Source of the DNA: a virus | IMG/VR virus record: IMGVR_UViG_3300028025_004180 | Span: 1-41,736 of that record | Length of the DNA stretch: 41,736 nt | Strand: one strand, 5' to 3' | Shown: piece after piece, positions 17,227 through 23,450 of the stretch | Layout: the number at the start of each line of letters is the position of its first letter | Position numbering within the stretch: the first letter of the stretch is position 1 | Notes under the pieces: model-generated | The model's input: only the letters and a program-made list of their open reading frames with translations | What the model was told of the DNA's origin: nothing | Database searches by the model: none | Made by a program: the position numbers and the translations under genes

Positions 17227-17403
17227 ATGAACATTTACAAGAACATGACCGAAGCAATGGAAGGCGCAGAATTATTTTTTTCTGCAAACTTTAACTACAA
17301 TGATGGTGTAGGTATCGAAAGCCAAAACTGAAACTTTGTTGAGTTTTACAGCAAGAACGACCCTGCAATGGATGATACGTTTGTTTGCGAAATACTAGCC
17401 TAA
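17227..17403 (+). pseudogene. Small early gene with in-frame TGA
   Basis: From ATG 17227 the frame gives 34 residues (MNIYKNMTEAMEGAELFF...), then TGA at 17329-17331, then 23 more codons (NFVEFYSKNDPAMDD...) to TAA at 17401-17403. The parts read as one small acidic protein, so the TGA looks like a point mutation, most simply TGG to TGA (Trp). TGA is an ordinary stop in many genes here, so recoding is unlikely. A sequencing error is possible. Confidence 0.55.
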
Positions 17404-17415
17404 ACAAAAGCAATT

Positions 17416-17437
17416 ATTAACCACTAAACAAACCATA
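17416..17437 (+). promoter_or_regulatory. Early leader motif
   Basis: ATTAACCACTAAACAAACC plus ATA leads into ATG 17438; 19 nt are identical to the copy at 17205. Confidence 0.7.
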
Positions 17438-17656
17438 ATGAACAAGCACGATGAGTTACCAAGCAAAATTGATTACGAAGCTAAGTATAAGGCTTTAGAG
17501 CAAGCGGTTAAAGATGCGATGGTAATTATTGACCGAAAAGCAACAATAGCCGATACGATAGGTTCAAGAGATAATGACAAAGATTGTATTTATACAAGCG
17601 TAGGGCTAAAGATATGCGTTGACATACTAACCGAAAAAACAGGCATAACCGCCTAA
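17438..17656 (+). CDS. Small hypothetical early protein
   Basis: 72 residues, N-terminal helix rich in Lys/Glu (YEAKYKALEQAVKDAMVIID), followed by DKDCIYTSVGLKICVDILTEKTG. Not recognised. The start is set by the leader motif. It is the last gene before the 312-nt structured non-coding stretch. Confidence 0.65.
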   Translation: MNKHDELPSKIDYEAKYKALEQAVKDAMVIIDRKATIADTIGSRDNDKDCIYTSVGLKICVDILTEKTGITA

Positions 17657-17674
17657 AGTTTTTTCAAGATACAG

Positions 17675-17945
17675 GGGGTAATGGTTACAAAATTGTTTGT
17701 CATTTGGCATATAAATTTCAGCCATTACCCCTTATAATAAAGCCCTTTAGCTATCGAAGGTCTAAGTCCCACTTAGATTATTGATATAGGTAGAAAGGGG
17801 TTGCCAGTATAGCCGTGGCGAAAAAAATATGTGTGGATTGAATGGAGCAACTAGATGTGACCGTGAAAATCAGCGTACATACACAATAGATAGTCTAGTT
17901 AAAGCTATTTGTGCTACCATTCGGCTATACTGGTTAATTTTTATT
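17675..17945 (+). ncRNA. Structured non-coding region with three hairpins
   Basis: The only gene-free stretch above 300 nt (17657-17968). Hairpin 1: GGGGTAATGG (17675-17684) with CCATTACCCC (17722-17731), 10 bp. Hairpin 2: CCCTTT (17743-17748) with AAAGGG (17794-17799), inside it CTATC/GATA and TCTAAG (17761-17766) with CTTAGA (17772-17777) around TCCCA. Hairpin 3: CCAGTATAGCCG (17804-17815) with CGGCTATACTGG (17922-17933), a perfect 12 bp, enclosing AACTAGA (17849-17855) with TCTAGTT (17894-17900) and TGTG/CACA. It ends in a U-rich run (TTAATTTTTATT), terminator-like, 24 nt before the next gene. No ORF is supported. Strand is inferred from the U tract. Confidence 0.65.
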
Positions 17946-17968
17946 ACTCACTTTAAATTATAAATGCG

Positions 17969-18322
17969 ATGGAAATTTTAGATTTAGGCTTTAACGACTG
18001 TCAAGAATTGCCTAAAATGCAACAATACAAGTTGCAACTAAAGCGCTCACTTGAAATAGCAAAAGGCATTACAATTAGAGAAACGCCTAATAATGTTGAT
18101 ATGGCAGTTTGCTTTACGCCACAGCAAGCGTTAGCGGCAAAAGAAAAAGAAATTTTGCCATTGTGTTGCACAACTTTTAAGCTACCAAGCACTTTAGAAG
18201 TTGGTACAAATTGCGATAGTTTTATGTCCGCACCCGAACTAGTGGAAATGGCAAAATATTACAAAAGAAACAGGCTTGCCATGCAAAGGATAGCAAAATC
18301 TGAATTGATTGTAAAAAGATAG
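17969..18322 (+). CDS. Hypothetical protein between structured RNAs
   Basis: 117 residues (MEILDLGFNDCQELPKM...). Basic at the C-terminus (YYKRNRLAMQRIAKSELIVKR), with several Cys (CCTT, NCDS) that do not form a clear zinc motif. It is flanked by strong hairpins on both sides and lacks the early leader, so it may be a separate insertion. Function not recognised. Confidence 0.6.
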   Translation: MEILDLGFNDCQELPKMQQYKLQLKRSLEIAKGITIRETPNNVDMAVCFTPQQALAAKEKEILPLCCTTFKLPSTLEVGTNCDSFMSAPELVEMAKYYKRNRLAMQRIAKSELIVKR

Positions 18323-18328
18323 ATAAAC

Positions 18329-18414
18329 CCATACTGTTATAGGTATGGTAAAAAGCCGCTGCCAGTGAGGTATCAATTTGTGCAATATTTTGATAACCAT
18401 TTTGCTGGCAGCGG
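18329..18414 (+). other. Two hairpins between genes
   Basis: CCATAC (18329-18334) with GTATGG (18343-18348), 8-nt loop; then CCGCTGCCAG (18356-18365) with CTGGCAGCGG (18405-18414), a perfect 10 bp, with GGTATCA/TGATAACC nested inside. A TATAATTTT stretch follows. It could be a terminator or a processing site in the early transcript. Confidence 0.6.
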
Positions 18415-18421
18415 TATAATT

Positions 18422-18441
18422 TTAACAACTAAACACAACCA
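18422..18441 (+). promoter_or_regulatory. Early leader motif, shortened
   Basis: TTAACAACTAAACACAACCA leads into ATG 18442, one internal difference and a shorter end compared with the consensus. Confidence 0.6.
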
Positions 18442-18840
18442 ATGAGCATAGAACAACAAATACACAAGGCACTAATAAGAGCCAATTTTTTAAAAGACAA
18501 AGACCCCGAAACGGGTTTTGCTTGGATAGCCAACGCAATGGCTTGTAACTATACCGACCTTCAAATTGAGTTGATAGGCTTGCATGGTGATTACCACGCC
18601 ACAGGCGAAAAAATAACCGTTAGTGAAGCGGTTGAATTGTGGGCAAGGCTAACAGGTAAAAAAAACACGGTAGATAATTTTATTGAAACAAAGTGTTGGG
18701 CGCAGCGCAACGGCTTTGAGATTACCACCACATCGGAAAAAGTACCAACGGAAACAAAACGTGGCGCAGGCAGACCGAAACTAACTATTTATTACGAACC
18801 AGCAAGTGTTTACAGGCTTGCACAATTTTGTTTACAATGA
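18442..18840 (+). CDS. Hypothetical early protein with AT-hook-like motif
   Basis: 132 residues. N-terminal helices, a middle WARLTGKKNTVDNFIETKCWAQRNGFEI, and near residues 112-119 KRGAGRPK, an AT-hook-like GRP core that often binds the minor groove of A/T-rich DNA. Function not recognised. Its stop overlaps the YopX-like start (ATGA). Confidence 0.6.
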   Translation: MSIEQQIHKALIRANFLKDKDPETGFAWIANAMACNYTDLQIELIGLHGDYHATGEKITVSEAVELWARLTGKKNTVDNFIETKCWAQRNGFEITTTSEKVPTETKRGAGRPKLTIYYEPASVYRLAQFCLQ

Positions 18841-19232
18841 GAGAGATAATTTTTAGAGCGAAACGCATTGATAATCGCGAATGGATTGAGGGTGATTTAA
18901 TCCATTACGGTAAGCAATTACTGATTGCTCCAAATAATGTTACATGGCTTGATTTTATCGGCAGGAAACTACCAAAAGCCAAATTTGAAGTAGACCCCGA
19001 AACCGTTTGCCAATTCACAGGCTTAACCGATAATAACGGGGTTAAGATTTTTGAAAATGATTTAATGGGTGGTGGGCACTTAGGTTTTACGGCTGCTGTC
19101 ACTTTTAATGATGGTATGTTTCAATTAGTGACAAGCGCACATCAAGGCAATAGCCCTTTAGTGCAAGATAGGGCATCTAGGCTTAAAGTATTAGGCAACA
19201 TATTCGATAACCCCGAACTACTAACCCAATGA
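18837..19232 (+). CDS. YopX-family protein
   Basis: 131 residues from ATG 18837. REIIFRAKRIDNREWIEGDLIHYG, then VDPETVCQFTGLTDNNGVKIFENDLM and VLGNIFDNPELL form the standard order of YopX proteins, which are widespread in phages and have no known function. The start overlaps the upstream stop by 4 nt. Confidence 0.85.
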   Translation: MREIIFRAKRIDNREWIEGDLIHYGKQLLIAPNNVTWLDFIGRKLPKAKFEVDPETVCQFTGLTDNNGVKIFENDLMGGGHLGFTAAVTFNDGMFQLVTSAHQGNSPLVQDRASRLKVLGNIFDNPELLTQ

Positions 19233-19342
19233 GAAACCCGTTTAACCGCCCCATAAACATAATGGATATTACAATGGTAATTTTTTACATTATGGTACTT
19301 AGTGCAATCTATTTTTTCGTAACTTATAACCCCACATTATGA
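19229..19342 (+). CDS. 37-residue single-span membrane peptide
   Basis: Starts ATGA on the YopX stop and its own TGA overlaps the next ATG (19339), so translational coupling on both sides supports it. MRNPFNRPINIMDI is followed by one membrane helix (TMVIFYIMVLSAIYFFVTY). It may be a small host-membrane effector; no family recognised. Confidence 0.65.
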   Translation: MRNPFNRPINIMDITMVIFYIMVLSAIYFFVTYNPTL

Positions 19343-19698
19343 ACTTTGAACTAACTGGTAAAATCTTTGAGATTTACCCAACGCAACAAAAGACAGAGAA
19401 ATTTAAGAGCCGTGAGTTTGTGCTCGAAACCGTTAAGCAAGTTGGCGACCGCAGCGTTACCGACTACGTAAAATTTCAAACAACTAACGATAAATGCGAT
19501 GTGCTGAACCGTTACAAGGTAGGCGACACGGCTACGGTACATTTTAACATTCGTGGCAACAAATGGGAAAAGGAAGGCAAAGTAAGCTACTTTACAAACC
19601 TTGATGCGTGGCGTATTGAGGGCAGCCAACAAACCAATGACACGGCAGCGAGTTACGATGCGCCAGCAGATGAGTTTAATGATTCGCTACCGTTTTAG
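19339..19698 (+). CDS. DUF3127, ssDNA-binding-like protein
   Basis: 119 residues. ELTGKIFEIYPTQQKTEKFKSREFVLET, KFQTTNDKCDVL, VHFNIRGNKW and YFTNLDAWRIE are the DUF3127 hallmarks, an OB-fold family of Bacteroidota. The C-terminus (DEFNDSLPF) copies the acidic D-x-LPF tip of SSB proteins that recruits replication partners. I infer an SSB role for the phage; it lies in the recombination/replication cluster and no other SSB is visible. Confidence 0.85.
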   Translation: MNFELTGKIFEIYPTQQKTEKFKSREFVLETVKQVGDRSVTDYVKFQTTNDKCDVLNRYKVGDTATVHFNIRGNKWEKEGKVSYFTNLDAWRIEGSQQTNDTAASYDAPADEFNDSLPF

Positions 19699-19723
19699 AT
19701 TTTTATTTACCATTTTAAATCCC

Positions 19724-19731
19724 TATCTTTA
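19724..19731 (+). promoter_or_regulatory. Promoter core TATCTTTA
   Basis: One change from TAnnTTTG, ending 4 nt before ATG 19736. No clear -33 element. Same word and similar short distance as at 22717. Confidence 0.45.
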
Positions 19732-19735
19732 GGGA

Positions 19736-20254
19736 ATGAAAGAATGTATAATTTGCGAAAGAACGCAACCGTTAAGCGAGTATTATAAACACGCCCAAAT
19801 GGGTGATGGTCATTTGAATAAATGTAAGTCGTGCTGTAAACAGCAATCTAAAGAACGGCACGACTTACTAATTCAAGACCCAAACTTTGTAGAATCTGAA
19901 AAGGCAAGAGCTAGGGATAAGTACTATAGGCTTTATACTGGCATTAAAGCCGACCCCGAAATAAAGAAAAAGGCAATGGCAAACTACAAAGCCAAATACC
20001 CTGAAAAAGTAAAAGCTAAAAATTACACTTCAAACATGAAGCCAACAGCAAAGGGAAACCAATTCCACCATTGGAGTTATAACCAAGAGCATTATAAAGA
20101 TGTGATTGAAATGGATGTAACGGAGCACCGTAAATTACATAGGTATATGGTGTATGACCAAGAGCGTATGATGTATCGAAATTTAAACGGTGTATTGCTA
20201 GATACTAAAGAAGCGCACATGGCATACTACGAAACGCTCCATGATAAGGATTAA
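19736..20254 (+). CDS. HNH-like protein with zinc ribbon
   Basis: 172 residues. CIICERTQPLSEYYKH...NKCKSCCKQQ gives a CxxC/CxxC zinc ribbon at residues 4-35, then a basic helix. The C-terminal part has FHHWSYNQEHYKDVIEMDVTEHRKLHRYM, where HH and the later H..LH resemble a degenerate HNH / beta-beta-alpha-Me site seen in phage recombination and homing nucleases. DNA or RNA cleavage is plausible but not certain because the classic NxxxH part is weak. Confidence 0.6.
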   Translation: MKECIICERTQPLSEYYKHAQMGDGHLNKCKSCCKQQSKERHDLLIQDPNFVESEKARARDKYYRLYTGIKADPEIKKKAMANYKAKYPEKVKAKNYTSNMKPTAKGNQFHHWSYNQEHYKDVIEMDVTEHRKLHRYMVYDQERMMYRNLNGVLLDTKEAHMAYYETLHDKD

Positions 20255-20267
20255 TTTTCTATAAAAA

Positions 20268-20299
20268 TATACAAGGTAATGCAATAAACCTTATCTTTG
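20268..20299 (+). promoter_or_regulatory. Early promoter, copy 2 of a duplicated region
   Basis: TATCTTTG (20292-20299), with TATAC 24 nt upstream and AGGTA between, the same as at 16914-16945. CATTAACC follows in both. It drives the gene at 20331 and probably the ERF operon. Confidence 0.65.
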
Positions 20300-20308
20300 T
20301 TATTATTC

Positions 20309-20330
20309 ATTAACCAGTAAACCAACCACA
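20309..20330 (+). promoter_or_regulatory. Early leader motif
   Basis: ATTAACCAGTAAACCAACC plus ACA leads into ATG 20331. Confidence 0.65.
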
Positions 20331-20708
20331 ATGAGCACCGATAAACCTTTAGTAGCATTTGCACACATAGTGCTCAGTCTTGAAACCAAGCTAGTTAGCG
20401 TTTACTCAAATGCCCCGTGGGGCGACTTGAATATGTTTAACGTAGAGTTATTTATTCAAAAGTTAGGCGAACCCGTGCAGCTAAGTGAATCCGCTTTTTA
20501 CAACTTAAAAGAGTTAACCCGAATACAAACCAGTAAACCAATCACAATGGAAAACGAAACCCCCTATTTTAAATTATCAACCGACAAATTTAGCGAAATA
20601 TCTAAGCTGATATATTCAGACAACCTAGACAAAGTAGCCTTAGCCGATTTGATTATTGAGTATGGCAGCCTAAGGTACAAAGACGGTCATAAAGATGCAA
20701 CAAGATAA
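20331..20708 (+). CDS. Early protein with an internal leader/start
   Basis: 125 residues. The N-terminal 72 residues (MSTDKPLVAFAHIVLSLE...) are followed by IQTSKPITM, whose DNA (20529-20549) is a copy of the early leader followed by an in-frame ATG at 20547. The last 54 residues (MENETPYFKLSTDKF...) could thus be made separately. It looks like two small genes joined in frame by loss of a stop. Neither part is recognised. Confidence 0.6.
   Translation: MSTDKPLVAFAHIVLSLETKLVSVYSNAPWGDLNMFNVELFIQKLGEPVQLSESAFYNLKELTRIQTSKPITMENETPYFKLSTDKFSEISKLIYSDNLDKVALADLIIEYGSLRYKDGHKDATR
20529..20546 (+). promoter_or_regulatory. Early leader motif inside a gene
   Basis: ACCAGTAAACCAATCACA directly before the in-frame ATG 20547; 16 of 18 positions match the copy before 20331. 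Confidence 0.55.
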
Positions 20709-20709
20709 T

Positions 20710-20730
20710 TTAACCACTAAACAACCAAAC
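20710..20730 (+). promoter_or_regulatory. Early leader motif before ERF gene
   Basis: TTAACCACTAAACAACCAAA plus C leads into ATG 20731 and shows that the frame opening at 20695 is not the start. Confidence 0.7.
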
Positions 20731-21291
20731 ATGAGTTTGATATTCGAAAAGCTGGCAGCAATCCAGCAAGACATTAACCCGATTGGCAAAAACCAAAAGA
20801 ACACGGGGCAAGGCTTTATGTTTCGGGGCGTAGATGCGGTTTACAACGCATTACACCCGTTATTAGCAAAGCATGAAGTATTTACCACAAGCAAGATTAT
20901 CAACGCTATCCGTGAAGAAAAACAAACCAAGAACGGCGGCACGGTTATCTATTCAATCATTGACGTGGAATTTACATTTTACGCCAAAGATGGTAGTAAC
21001 GTAAGCACCCAAGCAAGGGGCGAGGGTATGGACAGCGGAGACAAAGCAAGCAACAAAGCGATGGCAGTAGCGCATAAGTACGCACTAACGCAAACCTTTA
21101 CTATCCCTTACGAAGGTATGGTTGACCCCGATGCAGAAAGCCACGAATTAGCTAACGCTATTGATACGGCTATTGCAGGGCTAATTGACTATGAAGGGCG
21201 TGAACAAGTTACGGCATACTTCAACAAGCAAGAGGCAAAGGTAAAAGCCGACAAGCGTTTTATTGAAGCTTGTAAAAAACAGTCAGCATGA
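20731..21291 (+). CDS. erf: ERF-family single-strand annealing protein
   Basis: 186 residues from ATG 20731 (MSLIFEKLAAIQQDI). Motifs NTGQGFMFRGVDAVYNALHPLL, then RGEGMDSGDKASNKAMAVAHKYAL, are diagnostic of ERF recombinases, which pair complementary single strands for recombination and circularisation of phage DNA. The C-terminus (IDTAIAGLIDYEGREQV...) is a helical tail. It acts with the DUF3127 and NinB-like proteins nearby. Its stop overlaps the next start. Confidence 0.9.
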   Translation: MSLIFEKLAAIQQDINPIGKNQKNTGQGFMFRGVDAVYNALHPLLAKHEVFTTSKIINAIREEKQTKNGGTVIYSIIDVEFTFYAKDGSNVSTQARGEGMDSGDKASNKAMAVAHKYALTQTFTIPYEGMVDPDAESHELANAIDTAIAGLIDYEGREQVTAYFNKQEAKVKADKRFIEACKKQSA

Positions 21292-21431
21292 GCAAAGAAC
21301 TATTTACAAGCGAGCGTGAACGGGTGCTAATTGAAAGTATCCGTTCACAAGAAACCACATTTTATAACCGTCAAGCTGAATTAAATGAGATACAATTTCG
21401 ACCCATCGAACAATCTACCGCCCGACTTTAA
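21288..21431 (+). CDS. Small helical protein, overlapping
   Basis: 47 residues from ATG 21288, which overlaps the ERF stop (ATGA). Charged and helical (TSERERVLIESIRSQETTFYNRQAELNEI). It shares 47 nt with the next gene in another frame, which is long for this genome, but the coupled start supports it. Not recognised. Confidence 0.5.
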   Translation: MSKELFTSERERVLIESIRSQETTFYNRQAELNEIQFRPIEQSTARL

Positions 21432-21594
21432 CGAAAAGCGTTACTACCCCGATTTAATCGAACATAGGGGCGGTGGTGGAATACCTATTAAGCGCAACAA
21501 AGAAATGACAGATGCGGAACGTGAAGCCGAAGCCGAAGCGTTTAAGTACATTGACGAATACGATAAGCGCAGCAGGGGGCAACAGTTCCAATGA
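21385..21594 (+). CDS. Small acidic hypothetical protein
   Basis: 69 residues from ATG 21385 (MRYNFDPSNNLPPDFN), with a glycine run (HRGGGGIP) and an acidic helix EAEAEAFKYIDEY. Its stop overlaps the next start by 4 nt. Not recognised. Confidence 0.55.
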   Translation: MRYNFDPSNNLPPDFNEKRYYPDLIEHRGGGGIPIKRNKEMTDAEREAEAEAFKYIDEYDKRSRGQQFQ

Positions 21595-22031
21595 AAAACA
21601 TAAAGATGCCGTGCGAGGTGGTTAACGGGGCTATCCAATTAAACAGGGTAGCCCTAGACCGCCAAGTGAAGTCACTCAAAGATGGTTTATACACGGTAGC
21701 CATTGAACCCGTTACGGATAACATTTCGCACCAGCAACGAAAATACTTTTTTGGGGTTGTAATTTCGGATTTACAATCCGGATTTGCAAACAAAGGCATA
21801 GCGGTAAGCGTACAAGAATTACGCACATTACTAGAAACGCTATTCATGTTTCGTGAGGAATATAACCCCGTACTAGATACCACCTTAAAAGCCCGTATAA
21901 GCCTATCTAACAGCCCCAAAGGAATAAGCAAAGAGGAATTTAACACCATTAAAAACGCCATTCAGCAGCACGCAGCAACGGAATGGGACATTTACGTACA
22001 CGACCCTAACGAACCGATATTTAAGGAGTAA
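21591..22031 (+). CDS. NinB/Orf-like recombination protein
   Basis: 146 residues. YTVAIEPVTDNISHQQRKYFFGVVISDLQSGF and VSVQELRTLLETLF follow the pattern of NinB/Orf-like proteins (E..+..+S..Q..Y+...+..L....), which help recombination mediators load on single strands. Position behind ERF supports it. The N-terminal MPCEVVNGAIQL is also typical. It is the last gene before the first kissing-loop RNA. Confidence 0.6.
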   Translation: MKNIKMPCEVVNGAIQLNRVALDRQVKSLKDGLYTVAIEPVTDNISHQQRKYFFGVVISDLQSGFANKGIAVSVQELRTLLETLFMFREEYNPVLDTTLKARISLSNSPKGISKEEFNTIKNAIQQHAATEWDIYVHDPNEPIFKE

Positions 22032-22094
22032 TAATTTGGCGGTATCAAAGTAAAGTATTATTTTTACCCCCGACAGCTTATTACGTTACATACT

Positions 22095-22199
22095 GGCTTG
22101 TTGACTGACAAAAACAAAAGCCAATATTTTAATCATATTGAATTAGCCCTTAGTTTCAATTGCCTATTGTCAGTAGGTAGTTGTTTCTAAGGGTTTTTT
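22095..22199 (+). ncRNA. Kissing-loop RNA element, copy A
   Basis: Hairpin P1: GGCTT (22095-22099) with AAGCC (22118-22122), a 2-nt AA bulge on the 3' side, GTT/AAC on top, and the 10-nt loop GACTGACAAA (22103-22112). A 22-nt linker follows. Stem P2: AGCCCTTAG (22145-22153) with CTAAGGGTT (22187-22195), then U residues, terminator-like. Inside P2 sits P3: CCTA (22163-22166), 7-nt loop TTGTCAG (22167-22173), TAGG (22174-22177). CTGACAA of P1 is the exact complement of the whole P3 loop. ATG of a DUF559-type nuclease begins 3 nt after the T run. The word AAGTAAAGT lies upstream (22048) as in copy B. Confidence 0.75.
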
Positions 22200-22202
22200 A
22201 TT

Positions 22203-22673
22203 ATGAGTATTGAAAGAAATAAAATAGTTGCTATTGAGTGCGCCATCAAATTAGCAGAACGCGCAACTTTAGCTGAAAATATTTTACGTGAAGCCCTAAT
22301 CGAGTACAATGTAAATTTTGAATTTCAAAAGCCATTATACTCTAATAAATTTAGGTATGTTGCAGACTTTTTTATAATTGACCAGAGGTTAATAATTGAA
22401 CTTGATGGCAGTAGTCATAATGGCAACAAAAGCCAAGACACGCAACGAAGTGCAGATATTGTAAACCATTACGGGTATAATGTGTTGAGATTTAAAAATA
22501 AGGCGGTTTTTAAGGACGTTAATAATATTATAGCTGAAATCCTTAATTATGTACCAAGGCGTAAAAAGATGCGTTCTAATTTCAGTAAAAAGTCTACCAG
22601 TTGGAAAAGTAATTTGCATAAGCCCGAAAATAAAAAATCAATACCTATGTTCCATACCCTAACCAAAAAGTAG
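22203..22673 (+). CDS. DUF559/Vsr-like putative homing endonuclease
   Basis: 156 residues. TLAENILREALIEYNVNFEFQKPL, then FRYVADFFIIDQRLIIELDGSSH, and VNHYGYNVLRFKN is the DUF559 (Vsr-like PD-(D/E)XK) core: Glu near residue 24, Asp near 60, Glu/Asp in IELDG. The basic C-terminus (RRKKMRSNFSKKSTSWKSN) could bind DNA. Free-standing DUF559 nucleases in phages are often mobile. The gene starts directly behind kissing-loop RNA A and is more A/T-rich than its neighbours, so I infer a mobile cassette RNA plus nuclease. Confidence 0.75.
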   Translation: MSIERNKIVAIECAIKLAERATLAENILREALIEYNVNFEFQKPLYSNKFRYVADFFIIDQRLIIELDGSSHNGNKSQDTQRSADIVNHYGYNVLRFKNKAVFKDVNNIIAEILNYVPRRKKMRSNFSKKSTSWKSNLHKPENKKSIPMFHTLTKK

Positions 22674-22716
22674 GTATGCAGGGGAAAAGTTGGTATGCCC
22701 TTACATGAATACTTAG

Positions 22717-22724
22717 TATCTTTA
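22717..22724 (+). promoter_or_regulatory. Promoter core TATCTTTA
   Basis: Ends 4 nt before ATG 22729; a TTG lies at 22690-22692, 24 nt upstream, longer than usual. Confidence 0.4.
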
Positions 22725-22728
22725 GTTA

Positions 22729-23031
22729 ATGAAACAAAGCCCACAGATAGCACTCTATTGTTTATGGCTAAAATCTAAGTCAGTTGACTACGTTTTAGAG
22801 TCAACTTTCCACCCTACCCGTAAATGGCGTGCAGACATAGCAATACCTAGCTTAAACGTGCTTATTGAATGGGAAGGAATAATGGCAACCAAATCAAGAC
22901 ATACAAGCGTAACAGGCTTTACAAACGATTGCGAGAAGTACAATGCAGCGCAATTACTAGGTTGGAAGGTACTACGCTACACGGTACTGAACAAAAGCCA
23001 ATTTTTTACCGATATTGAGAGCCTGTTATGA
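22729..23031 (+). CDS. PD-(D/E)XK nuclease-like protein
   Basis: 100 residues. FHPTRKWRADIAIPSLNVLIEWEG has the D...(I/L)xxExxG arrangement of small VRR/Vsr-like nucleases, followed by a conserved TSVTGFTNDCEKYNAAQLLGWKVLRYT. Such proteins in phage recombination clusters may resolve junctions or cut flaps; the substrate is not evident. Its stop overlaps the next start (ATGA). Confidence 0.7.
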   Translation: MKQSPQIALYCLWLKSKSVDYVLESTFHPTRKWRADIAIPSLNVLIEWEGIMATKSRHTSVTGFTNDCEKYNAAQLLGWKVLRYTVLNKSQFFTDIESLL

Positions 23032-23360
23032 GAGAGTTCCGACCAGTACCCAAACCCGAACCGAAAGCCAAAGTGCAAAAAATGCACATTGCAAAGCGTT
23101 CACCTAAACGGGCAAAACAGGAACGTGAGTACACTAAGCTACGCAATGACTACCTAGCAGCCAATCCAACGTGTGAAGGGCAACTAACAGGGTGCACGGG
23201 CGTGGCAACAGAATTGCACCACTCTATCGGTAGGCTTGGCGAACTATTAACTAATACTAAATACTTCAAATCAAGTTGCCATAATTGCAATATGCGAGCC
23301 GAAACGCACCCCAGCGAAGCTATGGCAAAGGGTTTTATATTTTCTCGAATAGCCCGATAA
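23028..23360 (+). CDS. HNH-type endonuclease-like protein
   Basis: 110 residues. A basic N-terminus (KRSPKRAKQEREYTKLR), then CEGQLTGCTGVATELHHSIGR, FKSSCHNCNMRAETHPSEAMAKG. The Cys pair around LHH and the later CHNCN are typical of HNH proteins with a structural zinc (NinG-like / HNH family), where HH is the catalytic pair. A role in recombination or end processing is likely. It ends the operon. Confidence 0.7.
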   Translation: MREFRPVPKPEPKAKVQKMHIAKRSPKRAKQEREYTKLRNDYLAANPTCEGQLTGCTGVATELHHSIGRLGELLTNTKYFKSSCHNCNMRAETHPSEAMAKGFIFSRIAR

Positions 23361-23413
23361 AAAATAATTTTAAAAAAGTTTTACAAAAACATACTTTGTA
23401 TTGTTTTTTGGTT

Positions 23414-23421
23414 TAGCTTTG
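23414..23421 (+). promoter_or_regulatory. Promoter core TAGCTTTG
   Basis: Matches TAnnTTTG, 29 nt before ATG 23451. A TTTG at 23395-23398 is 15 nt upstream, slightly short. Confidence 0.55.
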
Positions 23422-23430
23422 TTGTATACA

Positions 23431-23450
23431 TAACCATTAAACGAAACACA
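23431..23450 (+). promoter_or_regulatory. Early leader motif
   Basis: TAACCATTAAACGAAACACA leads into ATG 23451. Confidence 0.55.

Noticed and set aside
17329-17331. Recoding of TGA as an amino acid
   Set aside because: TGA ends many well supported genes here (portal, ERF, YopX-like, methyltransferase neighbours), so genome-wide recoding is excluded.
17741-17802. tRNA-like reading: possible acceptor AGCCCTT, anticodon stem TCTAA/TTAGA with loop GTCCCAC (CCC)
   Set aside because: No T arm with TTC, no proper D arm, and a G-G mismatch in the acceptor stem; a compound hairpin explains it better.
17804-17933. Group I intron: AACTAGATG and ATAGATAGTC resemble conserved elements R and S
   Set aside because: No room for a P3/P8 fold between them, no exon-like flanking genes, and the segment folds as one nested hairpin inside a 12-bp stem.
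17675-17945. Third copy of the kissing-loop RNA
   Set aside because: The stem AGCCCTTT/AAAGGGGTT is similar, but no loop complementary to GTCCCAC and no P1 with a 22-nt linker were found.
20695-20730. Longer ERF start at ATG 20695
   Set aside because: The added residues (NLTTKQPN) are just the translated leader motif; ATG 20731 fits the family start.
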